DNA from: Loripinus fragilis
Taxonomy: Eukaryota > Mollusca > Bivalvia > Lucinida > Lucinidae
Assembly (NCBI GenBank): GCA_964019695.1
Contig: OZ026524.1
Location: forward strand, 31,369,664-31,433,663
Reading direction: 5' to 3'
DNA length: 64,000 nucleotides
Position 1 is the stretch's first letter. Every line of letters begins with the position of its first letter. The notes under the pieces are model-generated. The model was not told the DNA's origin. It saw only the letters and a program-made list of their open reading frames with translations, and did not search any database. The position numbers and the translations under genes are program-made. Positions 13,521 through 25,210 of the stretch are shown here, piece by piece.

Positions 13521-15774
13521 TCATATACTGTGTGTTAGTGTAGCTAGACTGTCTATCAGTGTAGCTACACTGTCTAATAGTGTTCCTAGACTGTCTTTTA
13601 GTGTAGCTAGATTGTCTATTCGTGTAGCTACACTGTCTAATAGTGTTCCTAGACTGTCTATTAGTGTAGCTAGACTGTCTATTAGTGTAGCTACACTGTC
13701 TAATAGTGTTCCTAGACTGTCTACTAGTGTAGATAGACTGTCTATTAGTGTAGCTACACAATCTAAGAGTGTTCCTAGACTGTCTATTAGTGTAGCTAGA
13801 TTTTTTGTCAATATAGCTACACTGTCTATTAGTTTTCATAGACGGTCTGTTAGTGTAGCTAGACTGTCTACTAGTGTAGCTACATTGTCTATTGATGTTC
13901 CTAGACTGTCCGTTAGTGTAGCTAGATTGTCTATCAATGTAGCTACACTGTCTTTTAATTTTCTTATACTGTCTGTTAGAGTAGCTACACTGTCTATTAG
14001 TGTTCATATACTGTCTGTTCGTGTAGCTAGACTGTCTATTAGTGAAGCTACACTGTCTAATAGTGTTCCTAGACTGTCTATTAGTGTAGCTAGACTGTCT
14101 ATTAGTGTAGCTACACTGTCTTATAGTGTTCCTAGACTGTCTATTAGTGTAGCTAGATTGTCTATTAGTGTAGCTTCACTGTCTAATAGTGTTCCTAGAC
14201 TGTCTACTAGTGTAGCTAGACTGTCTATTAGAGAAGCTACACCGTCTAATAGTGTCCCTAGACTGTCTATTAGTGTAGCTAGATTGTCTATCAATATAGC
14301 TAAACTGTCTATTAGTTTTTATAGACGGTCTGTTAGTGTAGCTAGACTGTCTACTAGTGTAGCTACATTGTCTATTGATGTTCCTAGACTGTCAGTTAGT
14401 GAAGCTAGATTGTCTTTCAATGTAGCTACACTGTCTATTAGTTTTCTTATACTGTCTGTTAGAGTAGCTACACTGTCTTTTGTGTTCATATACTGTCTGT
14501 TAGTGTAGCTAGACTGTCTATCTGTGTAGCTACACTGTCTAATAGTGTTCCTAGACTGTCTATTAGTGTAGCTAGGTTGTCTATTAGTGTAGCTACACTG
14601 TCTAATAGTGTTCCTAGACTGTCTATTAGTGTAGCTACATTGTATAATAGTGTTCCTAGACTGTCTATTAGTGCAGCTAATTTGTCTATTAGTGTAGCTA
14701 CACAGTCTAATAGTGTTCCTAGACTGTCTATTAGTGTAGCTAGATTGTGTATCAATATAGCTACACTGTCTATTAGTTTTCATAGACGGTCTGTTAATGT
14801 AGCTAGACTGTCTACTAGTGTAGCTACATTGTCTATTGATGTTCCTAGACTGTCCGTTAGTGTAGCTAGATTGTCTATCAATGTAGCTACACTGTCTTTT
14901 AATTTTCTTATACTCTCTGTTAGAGTAGCTACACTGTCTATAAGTGTTTATATTCTGTCTGTTCGTGTAGCTAGACTGTCTATTAGTGTAGCTACACTGT
15001 CTAATAGTGTTCCTAGACTGTCTATTAGTGTAGCTAGATTGTCTATCAATATAGCTACACTGTCTATTAGTTTTCCTATACTGTCTGTTAGTGTAGCTAG
15101 ACTGTCTACTAGTGTATTTACATTGTCTATTAGTGTTCCTAGACTGTCTATTAGTGTAGCTAGACTGTCTATTAGAGTAGCTAGATTGTCTATCAATATA
15201 GCTACACTGTCCATTAGTTTTCCTATACTGTATGTTAGTGTAGCTAGACTGTCTACTAGTGTAGCTACATTGTCTATAGATGTTCCTAGACTGTCCTTTA
15301 GTGTAGCTAGATTGTCTACAAATGTAGCTACACTGTCTATAAGTTTTCTTATACTGTCTGTTAGAGTAGCTACACTGTCTCTTTGTTTTCATCGACGGTC
15401 TATTAGTTAGCTACACTGTCTATTAGAGTTCATAGACTGTCTGTTAGTGTAGCTACACTGTCTAATAGTGTTCCTAGACTGTCTATTAGTGTAGCTAGAC
15501 TGTCTATTAGTGTAGCTACACTGTCTAATAGTGTTCCTAGACTGTCTATTAGTGTAGCTAGCTTGTCTATTAGAGTAACTACACTGTCTAATATTGTTCC
15601 TAGACTGTCTATTAGTGTAGCTACACTGTCTAATAGTGTTCCTAGACTGTCTGTTAGCATAACTAGATTGTTTATCAATGTAGCTACACTGTCTATTTGT
15701 TTTCATAGACGGTCTATTAGAGAAGCTACACTGTCTATTAGTGTTCATAGACTGTCTGTTAGTGAAGCTATACT
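13521..15774. repeat. Long-range duplicate, partner of 52653-55410
   Basis: This region matches 52653-55410. The offset is 39132 bp at the left and 39636 bp from about 14319 on; the 504-bp step is 24 monomers (eight trimers) present only in the right copy. Shared rare variants include actgtcttttgtgttcat near 14473/54109, tgtataatag near 14641/54277 and tctctttgttttcatcg near 15377/55013. Part of the module is also repeated at about 16.9-18.1 and 21.8-22.9 kb. Confidence 0.72.
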
Positions 15775-18700
15775 GTCTATTAATGTAGCTACACTGTCTT
15801 ATAGTGTTCCTAGACTGTCTATTAGTGTAGCTAGACTGTCTATTAGTGTAGCTACACTGTCTTTTAGTGTTCATAGACTGTCCATTAGTGTAGCTAGATT
15901 GTCTATTAGTGTAGCTACACTATCTAATAGTGTTCCTAGACTGTCTACTAGTGTAGCTAGACTGTGTATAAGAGTAGCTACACTGTCTAATAGTGTTCCT
16001 AGACTGTCTTTTAGTGTAGATAGATTGTCTATCAATATAGCTACACTGTCTATTAGTTTTCATAGACGGTCTGTTAGTGTAGCTAGACTGTCTACTAGAG
16101 TAGCTACATTGTCTATTGATGTTCCTAGACTGTCCATTTGTGAAGCTAGATTGTCTATCAATATAGCTACACTGTCTCTTAGTTTTCTTATACTGTCTGT
16201 TAGTGTAGCTACACTGTCTATTAGTGTTCATATACTGTCTGTTAGTGTAGCTAGACTGTCTATCAGTGTAGCTACACTGTCTAATAGTGTTCCTAGACTG
16301 TCTATTAGTGTAGCTAGATTGTCTATTAGTGTAGCTACACTGTCTAATAGTGTTCCTAGACTGTTTATTAGTGTAGCTAGCCTGTCTATTAGTGTAGCTA
16401 CACTGTCTAATAGTGTTCCTAGACTGTCTATTAGTGTAGCTAGATTTTTTGTCAATATAGCTACACTGTCTATTAGTTTTCATAGACGGTCTGTTAGTGT
16501 AGCTAGACTGTCTACTAGTGTAGCTACATTGTCTATTGATGTTCCTAGACTGTCCGTTAGTGTAGCTAGATTGTCTATCAATGTAGCTACACTGTCTTTT
16601 AATGTTCTTATACTGTCTGTTAGAGTAGCTACACTGTCTATTAGTGTTCATATACTGTCTGTTCGTGTAGCTAGACTGTCTATTAGTGAAGCTACACTGT
16701 CTAATAGTGTTCCTAGACTGTCTATTAGTGTAGCTAGACTGTCTATTAGTGTAGCTACACTGTCTTATAGTGTTCCTAGACTGTCTATTAGTGTAGCTAG
16801 ATTGTCTATTAGTGTAGCTTCACTGTCTAATAGTGTTCCTAGACTGTCTACTAGTGTAGCTAGACTGTCTATTAGAGAAGCTACACCGTCTAATAGTGTT
16901 CCTAGACTGTCTATTAGTGTAGCTAGATTGTCTATCAATATAGCTAAACTGTCTATTAGTTTTTATAGACGGTCTTATAGTGTAGCTAGACTGTCTACTA
17001 GTGTAGCTACATTGTCTATTGATGTTCCTAGACTGTCAGTTAGTGAAGCTAGATTGTCTTTCAATGTAGCTACACTGTCTATTAGTTTTCTTATACTGTC
17101 TGTTAGAGTAGCTACACTGTCTTTTGTGTTCATATACTGTCTGTTAGTATAGCTAGACTGTCTATCAGTGTAGCTACACTGTCTAATAGTGTTCCTAGAC
17201 TGTCTATTAGTGTAGCTAGGTTGTCTATTAGTGAAGCTACACTGTCTAATAGTGTTCCTAAACTGTCTATTAGTGTAGCTACATTGTATAATAGTGTTCC
17301 TAGACTGTCTATTAGTGCAGCTTATTTGTCTATTAGTGTAGCTACACTGTCTAATAGTGTTCCTAGACTGTCTATTAGTGTAGCTAGATTGTATATCAAT
17401 ATAGCTACACTGTCTATTAGTTTTCATAGACGGTCTGTTAATGTAGCTAGACTGTCTACTAGTGTAGCTACATTGTCTATTGATGTTCCTAGACTGTCCG
17501 TTAGTGTAGCTAGATTGTCTATCAATGTAGCTACACTGTCTTTTAATTTTCTTATACTGTCTGTTAGAGAAGCTACACTGTCTATAAGTGTTTATATTCT
17601 GTCTGTTCGTGTAGCTAGACTGTCTATTAGTGTAGCTACACTGTCTAATAGTGTTCCTAGACTGTCTATTAGTTTAGCTAGATTGTCTATCAATATAGCT
17701 ACACTGTCTATTAGTTTTCCTATACTGTCTGTTAGTGTAGCTAGACTGTCTACTAGTGTATTTACATTGTCTATTAGTGTTCCTAGACTGTCTATTAGTG
17801 TAGCTAGACTGTCTATTAGAGTAGCTAGATTGTCTATCAATATAGCTACACTGTCCATTAGTTTTCCTATACTGTATGTTAGTGTAGCTAGACTGTTTAC
17901 TAGTGTAGCTTCATTGTCTATTGATGTTCCTAGACTGTCCGTTAGTGTAGCTAGATTGTCTACGAATGTAGCTACACTGTCTATAAGTTTTCTTATACTG
18001 TCTGTTAGAGTAGCTACACTGTCTCTTTGTTTTCATCGACGGTCTATTAGTTAGCTACACTGTCTATTAGAGTTCATAGACTGTCTGTTAGTGTAGCTAC
18101 ACTGTCTAATAGTGTTCCTAGACTGTCTATTAGTGTAGCTAGACTGTCTATTAGTGTAGCTACACTGTCTAATAGTGTTCCTAGACTGTCTATTAGTGTA
18201 GCTAGCTTGTCTATTAGAGTAGCTACACTGTCTAATAGTGTTCCTAGACTGTCTATTAGTGTAGCTACACTGTCTAATAGTGTTCCTAGACTGTCTGTTA
18301 GCGTAACTAGATTGTTTATCAATGTAGCTACACTGTCTATTTGTTTTCATAGTCGGTCTATTAGAGAAGCTACACTGTCTATTAGTGTTCATAGACTGTC
18401 TGTTAGTGTAGCTATACTGTCTATTAATGTAGCTACACTGTCTTATAGTGTTCCTAGACTGTCTATTAGTGTAGCTAGACTGTCTATTAGTGTAGCTACA
18501 CTGTCTTTTAGTGTTCATAGACTGTTCATTAGTGTAGCTAGATTGTCTATTAGTGTAGCTTCACTATCTAATAGTGTTCCTAGACTGTCTACTAGTGTAG
18601 CTAGACTGTGTATTAGAGTAGCTACACTGTCTAATAGTGTTCCTAGACTGTCTTTTAGTGTAGCTAGATTGTCTATCAATATAGCTACACTGTCTATTAG

Positions 18701-19821
18701 TTTTCATAGACGGTCTGTTAGTGTAGCTAGACTGTCTACTAGAGTAGCTACATTGTCTATTGATGTTCCTAGACTGTCCATTTGTGAAGCTAGATTGTCT
18801 ATCAATGTAGCTACACTGTCTCTTAGTTTTCTTATACTGTCTGTTAGTGTAGCTACACTGTCTATTAGTGTTCATATACTGTCTGTTAGTGTAGCTAGAC
18901 TGTCTATCAGTGTAGCTACACTGTCTAATAGTGTTCCTAGACTGTCTATTAGTGTAGCTAGATTGTCTATTAGTGTAGCTACACTGTCTAATAGTGTTCC
19001 TAGACTGTTTATTAGTGTAGCTAGCCTGTCTATTAGTGTAGCTACACTGTCTAATAGTGTTCCTAGACTGTCTACTAGTGTAGATAGACTGTCTATTAGT
19101 GTAGCTACACTGTCTTCCTAGTGTTCCTAGACTGTCTATTACTGTAGCTAGATTTTGTATCAATATAGCAACACTGTCTATTAGTTTTCATAGACGGTCT
19201 GTTAGTGTAGCTAGACTGTCTACTAGTGTATCTACATTGTCTATTGATGTTCCTAGACTGTCCGTTAGTGTAGCTAGATTGTCTATCAATGTAGCTACAC
19301 TGGCTTTTAATTTTCTTATACTGTCTGTTAGTGTAGCTAGACTGTCTATCAGTGTAGCTACACTGTCTAATAGTGTTCCTAGACTGAACACTGTCTATTA
19401 GTGTTCATATACTGTCTGTTCGTGTAGCTAGACTGTCTATTAGTGTAGCTACACTGTCTAATAGTGTTCCTAGACTGTCTATTAGTGTAGCTAGATTGTC
19501 TATCAATATAGCTACACTGTCTATTAGTTTTCCTTTCCTGTATGTTAGTGAAGCTAGACTGTCTACTAGTGTAGCTACATGGTCTATTGATGTTCCTAGA
19601 CTATCCGTTACTGTAGCTAGATTGTCTATCAATGTAGCTACACTGTCTATTAGTTTTTTTATACTGTCTGTTAGAGTAGCTACACTGTGTATTTGTTTTC
19701 ATCGACGGTCTATTAGTTAGCTACACTGTCTATTAGACTTCATAGACTGTCTGTTAGTGTAGCTAGACTGTCTATTAGTGTAGCTACACTGTCTAATAGT
19801 GTTCCTAGACTGTCTACTAGT
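14967..19821. repeat. 4855-bp tandem duplication, unit A
   Basis: Unit A is followed directly by unit B (19822-24676). The offset is 4855 bp and becomes 4854 after one base is missing in B near 20495. Comparing visible variants by eye I found about ten single-base differences, for example 16017 (tagatag, B tagctag) and 18034 (cggtcta, B cggacta); this is not a full count, but identity looks near 99% or higher. The unit contains two marker 1 monomers (18054, 19720) plus the one at 15410 near its left end. Confidence 0.87.
19384..19396. repeat. Illegitimate junction: gactgaacactg
   Basis: Two monomers meet out of register here: the first stops after cctagactg, and aacactgtctatt follows, leaving part of a monomer. 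The same junction is found near 24238 and 26382. One break, copied with its surroundings through both the 4855-bp and the 2.2-kb duplications, explains all three, so it dates before both. Confidence 0.78.
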
Positions 19822-22800
19822 GTAGCTAGACTGTCTATTAGTGTAGCTACACTGTCTAATAGTGTTCCTAGACTGTCTATTAGTGTAGCTAGATTGTCTA
19901 TCAATATAGCTACACTGTCTATTAGTTTTCCTATACTGTCTGTTAGTGTAGCTAGACTGTCTACTAGTGTATTTACATTGTCTATTAGTGTTCCTAGACT
20001 GTCTATTAGTGTAGCTAGACTGTCTAATAGAGTAGCTAGATTGTCTATCAATATAGCTACACTGTCCATTAGTTTTCCTATACTGTATGTTAGTGTAGCT
20101 AGACTGTCTACTAGTGTAGCTACATTGTCTATAGATGTTCCTAGACTGTCCTTTAGTGTAGCTAGATTGTCTACAAATGTAGCTACACTGTCTATAAGTT
20201 TTCTTATACTGTCTGTTAGAGTAGCTACACTGTCTCTTTGTTTTCATCGACGGTCTATTAGTTAGCTACACTGTCTATTAGAGTTCATAGACTGTCTGTT
20301 AGTGTAGCTACACTGTCTAATAGTGTTCCTAGACTGTCTATTAGTGTAGCTAGACTGTCTATTAGTGTAGCTACACTGTCTAATAGTGTTCCTAGACTGT
20401 CTATTAGTGTAGCTAGCTTGTCTATTAGAGTAACTACACTGTCTAATATTGTTCCTAGACTGTCTATTAGTGTAGCTACACTGTCTAATAGTGTTCTAGA
20501 CTGTCTGTTAGCATAACTAGATTGTTTATCAATGTAGCTACACTGTCTATTTGTTTTCATAGACGGTCTATTAGAGAAGCTACACTGTCTATTAGTGTTC
20601 ATAGACTGTCTGTTAGTGAAGCTATACTGTCTATTAATGTAGCTACACTGTCTTATAGTGTTCCTAGACTGTCTATTAGTGTAGCTAGACTGTCTATTAT
20701 TGTAGCTACACTGTCTTTTAGTGTTCATAGACTGTCCATTAGTGTAGCTAGATTGTCTATTAGTGTAGCTACACTATCTAATAGTGTTCCTAGACTGTCT
20801 ACTAGTGTAGCTAGACTGTGTATAAGAGTAGCTACACTGTCTAATAGTGTTCCTAGACTGTCTTTTAGTGTAGCTAGATTGTCTATCAATATAGCTACAC
20901 TGTCTATTAGTTTTCATAGACGGTCTGTTAGTGTAGCTAGACTGTCTACTAGAGTAGCTACATTGTCTATTGATGTTCCTAGACTGTCCATTTGTGAAGC
21001 TAGATTGTCTATCAATATAGCTACACTGTCTCTTAGTTTTCTTATACTGTCTGTTAGTGTAGCTACACTGTCTATTAGTGTTCATATACTGTCTGTTAGT
21101 GTAGCTAGACTGTCTATCAGTGTAGCTACACTGTCTAATAGTGTTCCTAGACTGTCTATTAGTGTAGCTAGATTGTCTATTAGTGTAGCTACACTGTCTA
21201 ATAGCGTTCCTAGACTGTTTATTAGTGTAGCTAGCCTGTCTATTAGTGTAGCTACACTGTCTAATAGTGTTCCTAGACTGTCTATTAGTGTAGCTAGATT
21301 TTTTGTCAATATAGCTACACTGTCTATTAGTTTTCATAGACGGTCTGTTAGTGTAGCTAGACTGTCTACTAGTGTAGCTACATTGTCTATTGATGTTCCT
21401 AGACTGTCCGTTAGTGTAGCTAGATTGTCTATCAATGTAGCTACACTGTCTTTTAATGTTCTTATACTGTCTGTTAGAGTAGCTACACTGTCTATTAGTG
21501 TTCATATACTGTCTGTTCGTGTAGCTAGACTGTCTATTAGTGAAGCTACACTGTCTAATAGTGTTCCTAGACTGTCTATTAGTGTAGCTAGACTGTCTAT
21601 TAGTGTAGCTACACTGTCTTATAGTGTTCCTAGACTGTCTATTAGTGTAGCTAGATTGTCTATTAGTGTAGCTTCACTGTCTAATAGTGTTCCTAGACTG
21701 TCTACTAGTGTAGCTAGACTGTCTATTAGAGAAGCTACACCGTCTAATAGTGTCCCTAGACTGTCTATTAGTGTAGCTAGATTGTCTATCAATATAGCTA
21801 AACTGTCTATTAGTTTTTATAGACGGTCTTATAGTGTAGCTAGACTGTCTACTAGTGTAGCTACATTGTCTATTGATGTTCCTAGACTGTCAGTTAGTGA
21901 AGCTAGATTGTCTTTCAATGTAGCTACACTGTCTATTAGTTTTCTTATACTGTCTGTTAGAGTAGCTACACTGTCTTTTGTGTTCATATACTGTCTGTTA
22001 GTATAGCTAGACTGTCTATCAGTGTAGCTACACTGTCTAATAGTGTTCCTAGACTGTCTATTAGTGTAGCTAGGTTGTCTATTAGTGAAGCTACACTGTC
22101 TAATAGTGTTCCTAAACTGTCTATTAGTGTAGCTACATTGTATAATAGTGTTCCTAGACTGTCTATTAGTGCAGCTTATTTGTCTATTAGTGTAGCTACA
22201 CTGTCTAATAGTGTTCCTAGACTGTCTATTAGTGTAGCTAGATTGTATATCAATATAGCTACACTGTCTATTAGTTTTCATAGACGGTCTGTTAATGTAG
22301 CTAGACTGTCTACTAGTGTAGCTACATTGTCTATTGATGTTCCTAGACTGTCCGTTAGTGTAGCTAGATTGTCTATCAATGTAGCTACACTGTCTTTTAA
22401 TTTTCTTATACTGTCTGTTAGAGAAGCTACACTGTCTATAAGTGTTTATATTCTGTCTGTTCGTGTAGCTAGACTGTCTATTAGTGTAGCTACACTGTCT
22501 AATAGTGTTCCTAGACTGTCTATTAGTTTAGCTAGATTGTCTATCAATATAGCTACACTGTCTATTAGTTTTCCTATACTGTCTGTTAGTGTAGCTAGAC
22601 TGTCTACTAGTGTATTTACATTGTCTATTAGTGTTCCTAGACTGTCTATTAGTGTAGCTAGACTGTCTATTAGAGTAGCTAGATTGTCTATCAATATAGC
22701 TACACTGTCCATTAGTTTTCCTATACTGTATGTTAGTGTAGCTAGACTGTTTACTAGTGTAGCTTCATTGTCTATTGATGTTCCTAGACTGTCCGTTAGT

Positions 22801-24676
22801 GTAGCTAGATTGTCTACGAATGTAGCTACACTGTCTATAAGTTTTCTTATACTGTCTGTTAGAGTAGCTACACTGTCTCTTTGTTTTCATCGACGGACTA
22901 TTAGTTAGCTACACTGTCTATTAGAGTTCATAGACTGTCTGTTAGTGTAGCTACACTGTCTAATAGTGTTCCTAGACTGTCTATTAGTGTAGCTAGACTG
23001 TCTATTAGTGTAGCTACACTGTCTAATAGTGTTCCTAGACTGTCTATTAGTGTAGCTAGCTTGTCTATTAGAGTAGCTACACTGTCTAATAGTGTTCCTA
23101 GACTATCTTTTAGTGTAGCTACACTGTCTAATAGTGTTCCTAGACTGTCTGTTAGCGTAACTAGATTGTTTATCAATGTAGCTACACTGTCTATTTGTTT
23201 TCATAGTCGGTCTATTAGAGAAGCTACACTGTCTATTAGTGTTCATAGACTGTCTGTTAGTGTAGCTATACTGTCTATTAATGTAGCTACACTGTCTTAT
23301 AGTGTTCCTAGACTGTCTATTAGTGTAGCTAGACTGTCTATTAGTGTAGCTACACTGTCTTTTAGTGTTCATAGACTGTTCATTAGTGTAGCTAGATTGT
23401 CTATTAGTGTAGCTTCACTATCTAATAGTGTTCCTAGACTGTCTACTAGTGTAGCTAGACTGTGTATTAGAGTAGCTACACTGTCTAATAGTGTTCCTAG
23501 ACTGTCTTTTAGTGTAGCTAGATTGTCTATCAATATAGCTACACTGTCTATTAGTTTTCATAGACGGTCTGTTAGTGTAGCTAGACTGTCTACTAGAGTA
23601 GCTACATTGTCTATTGATGTTCCTAGACTGTCCATTTGTGAAGCTAGATTGTCTATCAATGTAGCTACACTGTCTCTTAGTTTTCTTATACTGTCTGTTA
23701 GTGTAGCTACACTGTCTATTAGTGTTCATATACTGTCTGTTAGTGTAGCTAGACTGTCTATCAGTGTAGCTACACTGTCTAATAGTGTTCCTAGACTGTC
23801 TATTAGTGTAGCTAGATTGTCTATTAGTGTAGCTACACTGTCTAATAGTGTTCCTAGACTGTTTATTAGTGTAGCTAGCCTGTCTATTAGTGTAGCTACA
23901 CTGTCTAATAGTGTTCCTAGACTGTCTACTAGTGTAGATAGACTGTCTATTAGTGTAGCTACACTGTCTTCCTAGTGTTCCTAGACTGTCTATTACTGTA
24001 GCTAGATTTTGTATCAATATAGCAACACTGTCTATTAGTTTTCATAGACGGTCTGTTAGTGTAGCTAGACTGTCTACTAGTGTATCTACATTGTCTATTG
24101 ATGTTCCTAGACTGTCCGTTAGTGTAGCTAGATTGTCTATCAATGTAGCTACACTGGCTTTTAATTTTCTTATACTGTCTGTTAGTGTAGCTAGACTGTC
24201 TATCAGTGTAGCTACACTGTCTAATAGTGTTCCTAGACTGAACACTGTCTATTAGTGTTCATATACTGTCTGTTCGTGTAGCTAGACTGTCTATTAGTGT
24301 AGCTACACTGTCTAATAGTGTTCCTAGACTGTCTATTAGTGTAGCTAGATTGTCTATCAATATAGCTACACTGTCTATTAGTTTTCCTTTCCTGTATGTT
24401 AGTGAAGCTAGACTGTCTACTAGTGTAGCTACATGGTCTATTGATGTTCCTAGACTATCCGTTACTGTAGCTAGATTGTCTATCAATGTAGCTACACTGT
24501 CTATTAGTTTTTTTATACTGTCTGTTAGAGTAGCTACACTGTGTATTTGTTTTCATCGACGGTCTATTAGTTAGCTACACTGTCTATTAGACTTCATAGA
24601 CTGTCTGTTAGTGTAGCTAGACTGTCTATTAGTGTAGCTACACTGTCTAATAGTGTTCCTAGACTGTCTACTAGTG
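19822..24676. repeat. 4855-bp tandem duplication, unit B
   Basis: Near-identical second copy of 14967-19821. The join near 19822 lies inside ordinary monomers: the left side reads as the end of unit A and the right side as position 14967 on, with no foreign sequence at the junction. It is the closest large pair in the window, so it is either the youngest large duplication or an assembly duplicate of one locus. Its right end overlaps the start of the insert-bearing duplication. Confidence 0.87.
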
Positions 24677-24750
24677 TAGATAGACTGTCTATTAGTGTAG
24701 CTACACTGTCTAATAGTGTTCCTAGACTGTCTATTAGTGTAGCTAGACTA

Positions 24751-25210
24751 TGGATTTCTTTTGCTCCGGTATTCAGTTTAATTTACTGTTGAGTCCTTAT
24801 CCTTGCTTTATCTCCTTGTTATATCTTGATTTATATGTTTTAGGAGATGATGCATTGATAAGTTAGGGGTCTTTCATGCAAACCAAATATCTATGTGTCT
24901 TGATCCACATCTGAATTAAGGGTGAGGTTGGCGCCGTATAACCGGTTTAAGCCCACCAGTAAAATATTTTACTGACCGTTCCAAGGCGGTACTTCTTTTG
25001 TGGATATTTTATGTTTTTGTTCTGTCTTGCGTTTGCTATGTTTTGTGCGCGTCTGTTTATATGTGCTTCGTGGTCACCTGCTGGGAAAGGGCTGACCTCT
25101 TGGCTCTCGTTTGTGGTGTCTTCTGTCAGTTTGTCACTTTCCCATTGGTATCCTGGGTCAGGTGTGGTACTTGATTGTATCGATTCCTGATCTTTGCAAC
25201 CTTACTTGCT
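24751..25210. other. Non-repetitive insert in satellite, copy 1
   Basis: About 460 bp with no trace of the 21-bp unit. The array stops after agctagacta and restarts at ttgtatctatatag, which matches the array variant ttgtatcaatatag. It has mixed composition and includes ggcgcc, aaccggtt and an 18-bp perfect palindrome at 24957-24974. I see no long open frame, no terminal inverted repeat, no poly(A) tail, no tRNA-type promoter boxes and no clear target-site duplication. It may be a fragment of a dispersed non-autonomous element or of former flanking DNA. The stretch ataaccggtttaagccc reminds me of interspersed repeats in bivalve genomes, a weak and unchecked impression. Copy 2 lies exactly 2375 bp downstream. 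Orientation is unknown. Confidence 0.85.
24957..24974. other. 18-bp perfect palindrome in insert copy 1
   Basis: cagtaaaatattttactg equals its own reverse complement. It is an A/T-rich dyad with no loop, about 15 bp downstream of aaccggtt. It could be a protein dimer site, a hairpin tip in a transcript, or chance. It is identical in insert copy 2, although four substitutions fall in the 20-odd bases just upstream of it there. Confidence 0.8.

Larger units (their letters stand above)
1..24750. repeat. 21-bp satellite array, left block
   Basis: Uninterrupted tandem array of a 21-bp monomer that begins ctgtctatta. It occurs as type R (ending gtagctaga), type T (ending gtagctaca) and type X (ending gttcctaga, ttcataga, ttcttata or ttcctata). 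The usual order R-T-X makes a 63-bp trimer; after the ttaattttctta form of X the R monomer is regularly missing. Monomers differ at a few positions, and the variants recur in the same order far apart, so the array is made of higher-order modules. It starts mid-monomer at base 1, so the true left edge lies outside the window. Long open frames run through it in one + and two - frames because 21 is divisible by three; I see no sign that they are used. The stretch contains no gene. Confidence 0.97.

Noticed and set aside
1..24750. CRISPR array
   Set aside because: There are direct repeats with no distinct spacers: every base belongs to the same 21-bp series. No cas-like gene is present.
24751..25210. 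Complete transposon or SINE
   Set aside because: No terminal inverted repeat, A-rich tail, RNA polymerase III box pair, open frame or clear target duplication could be found. A fragment of an element remains possible.
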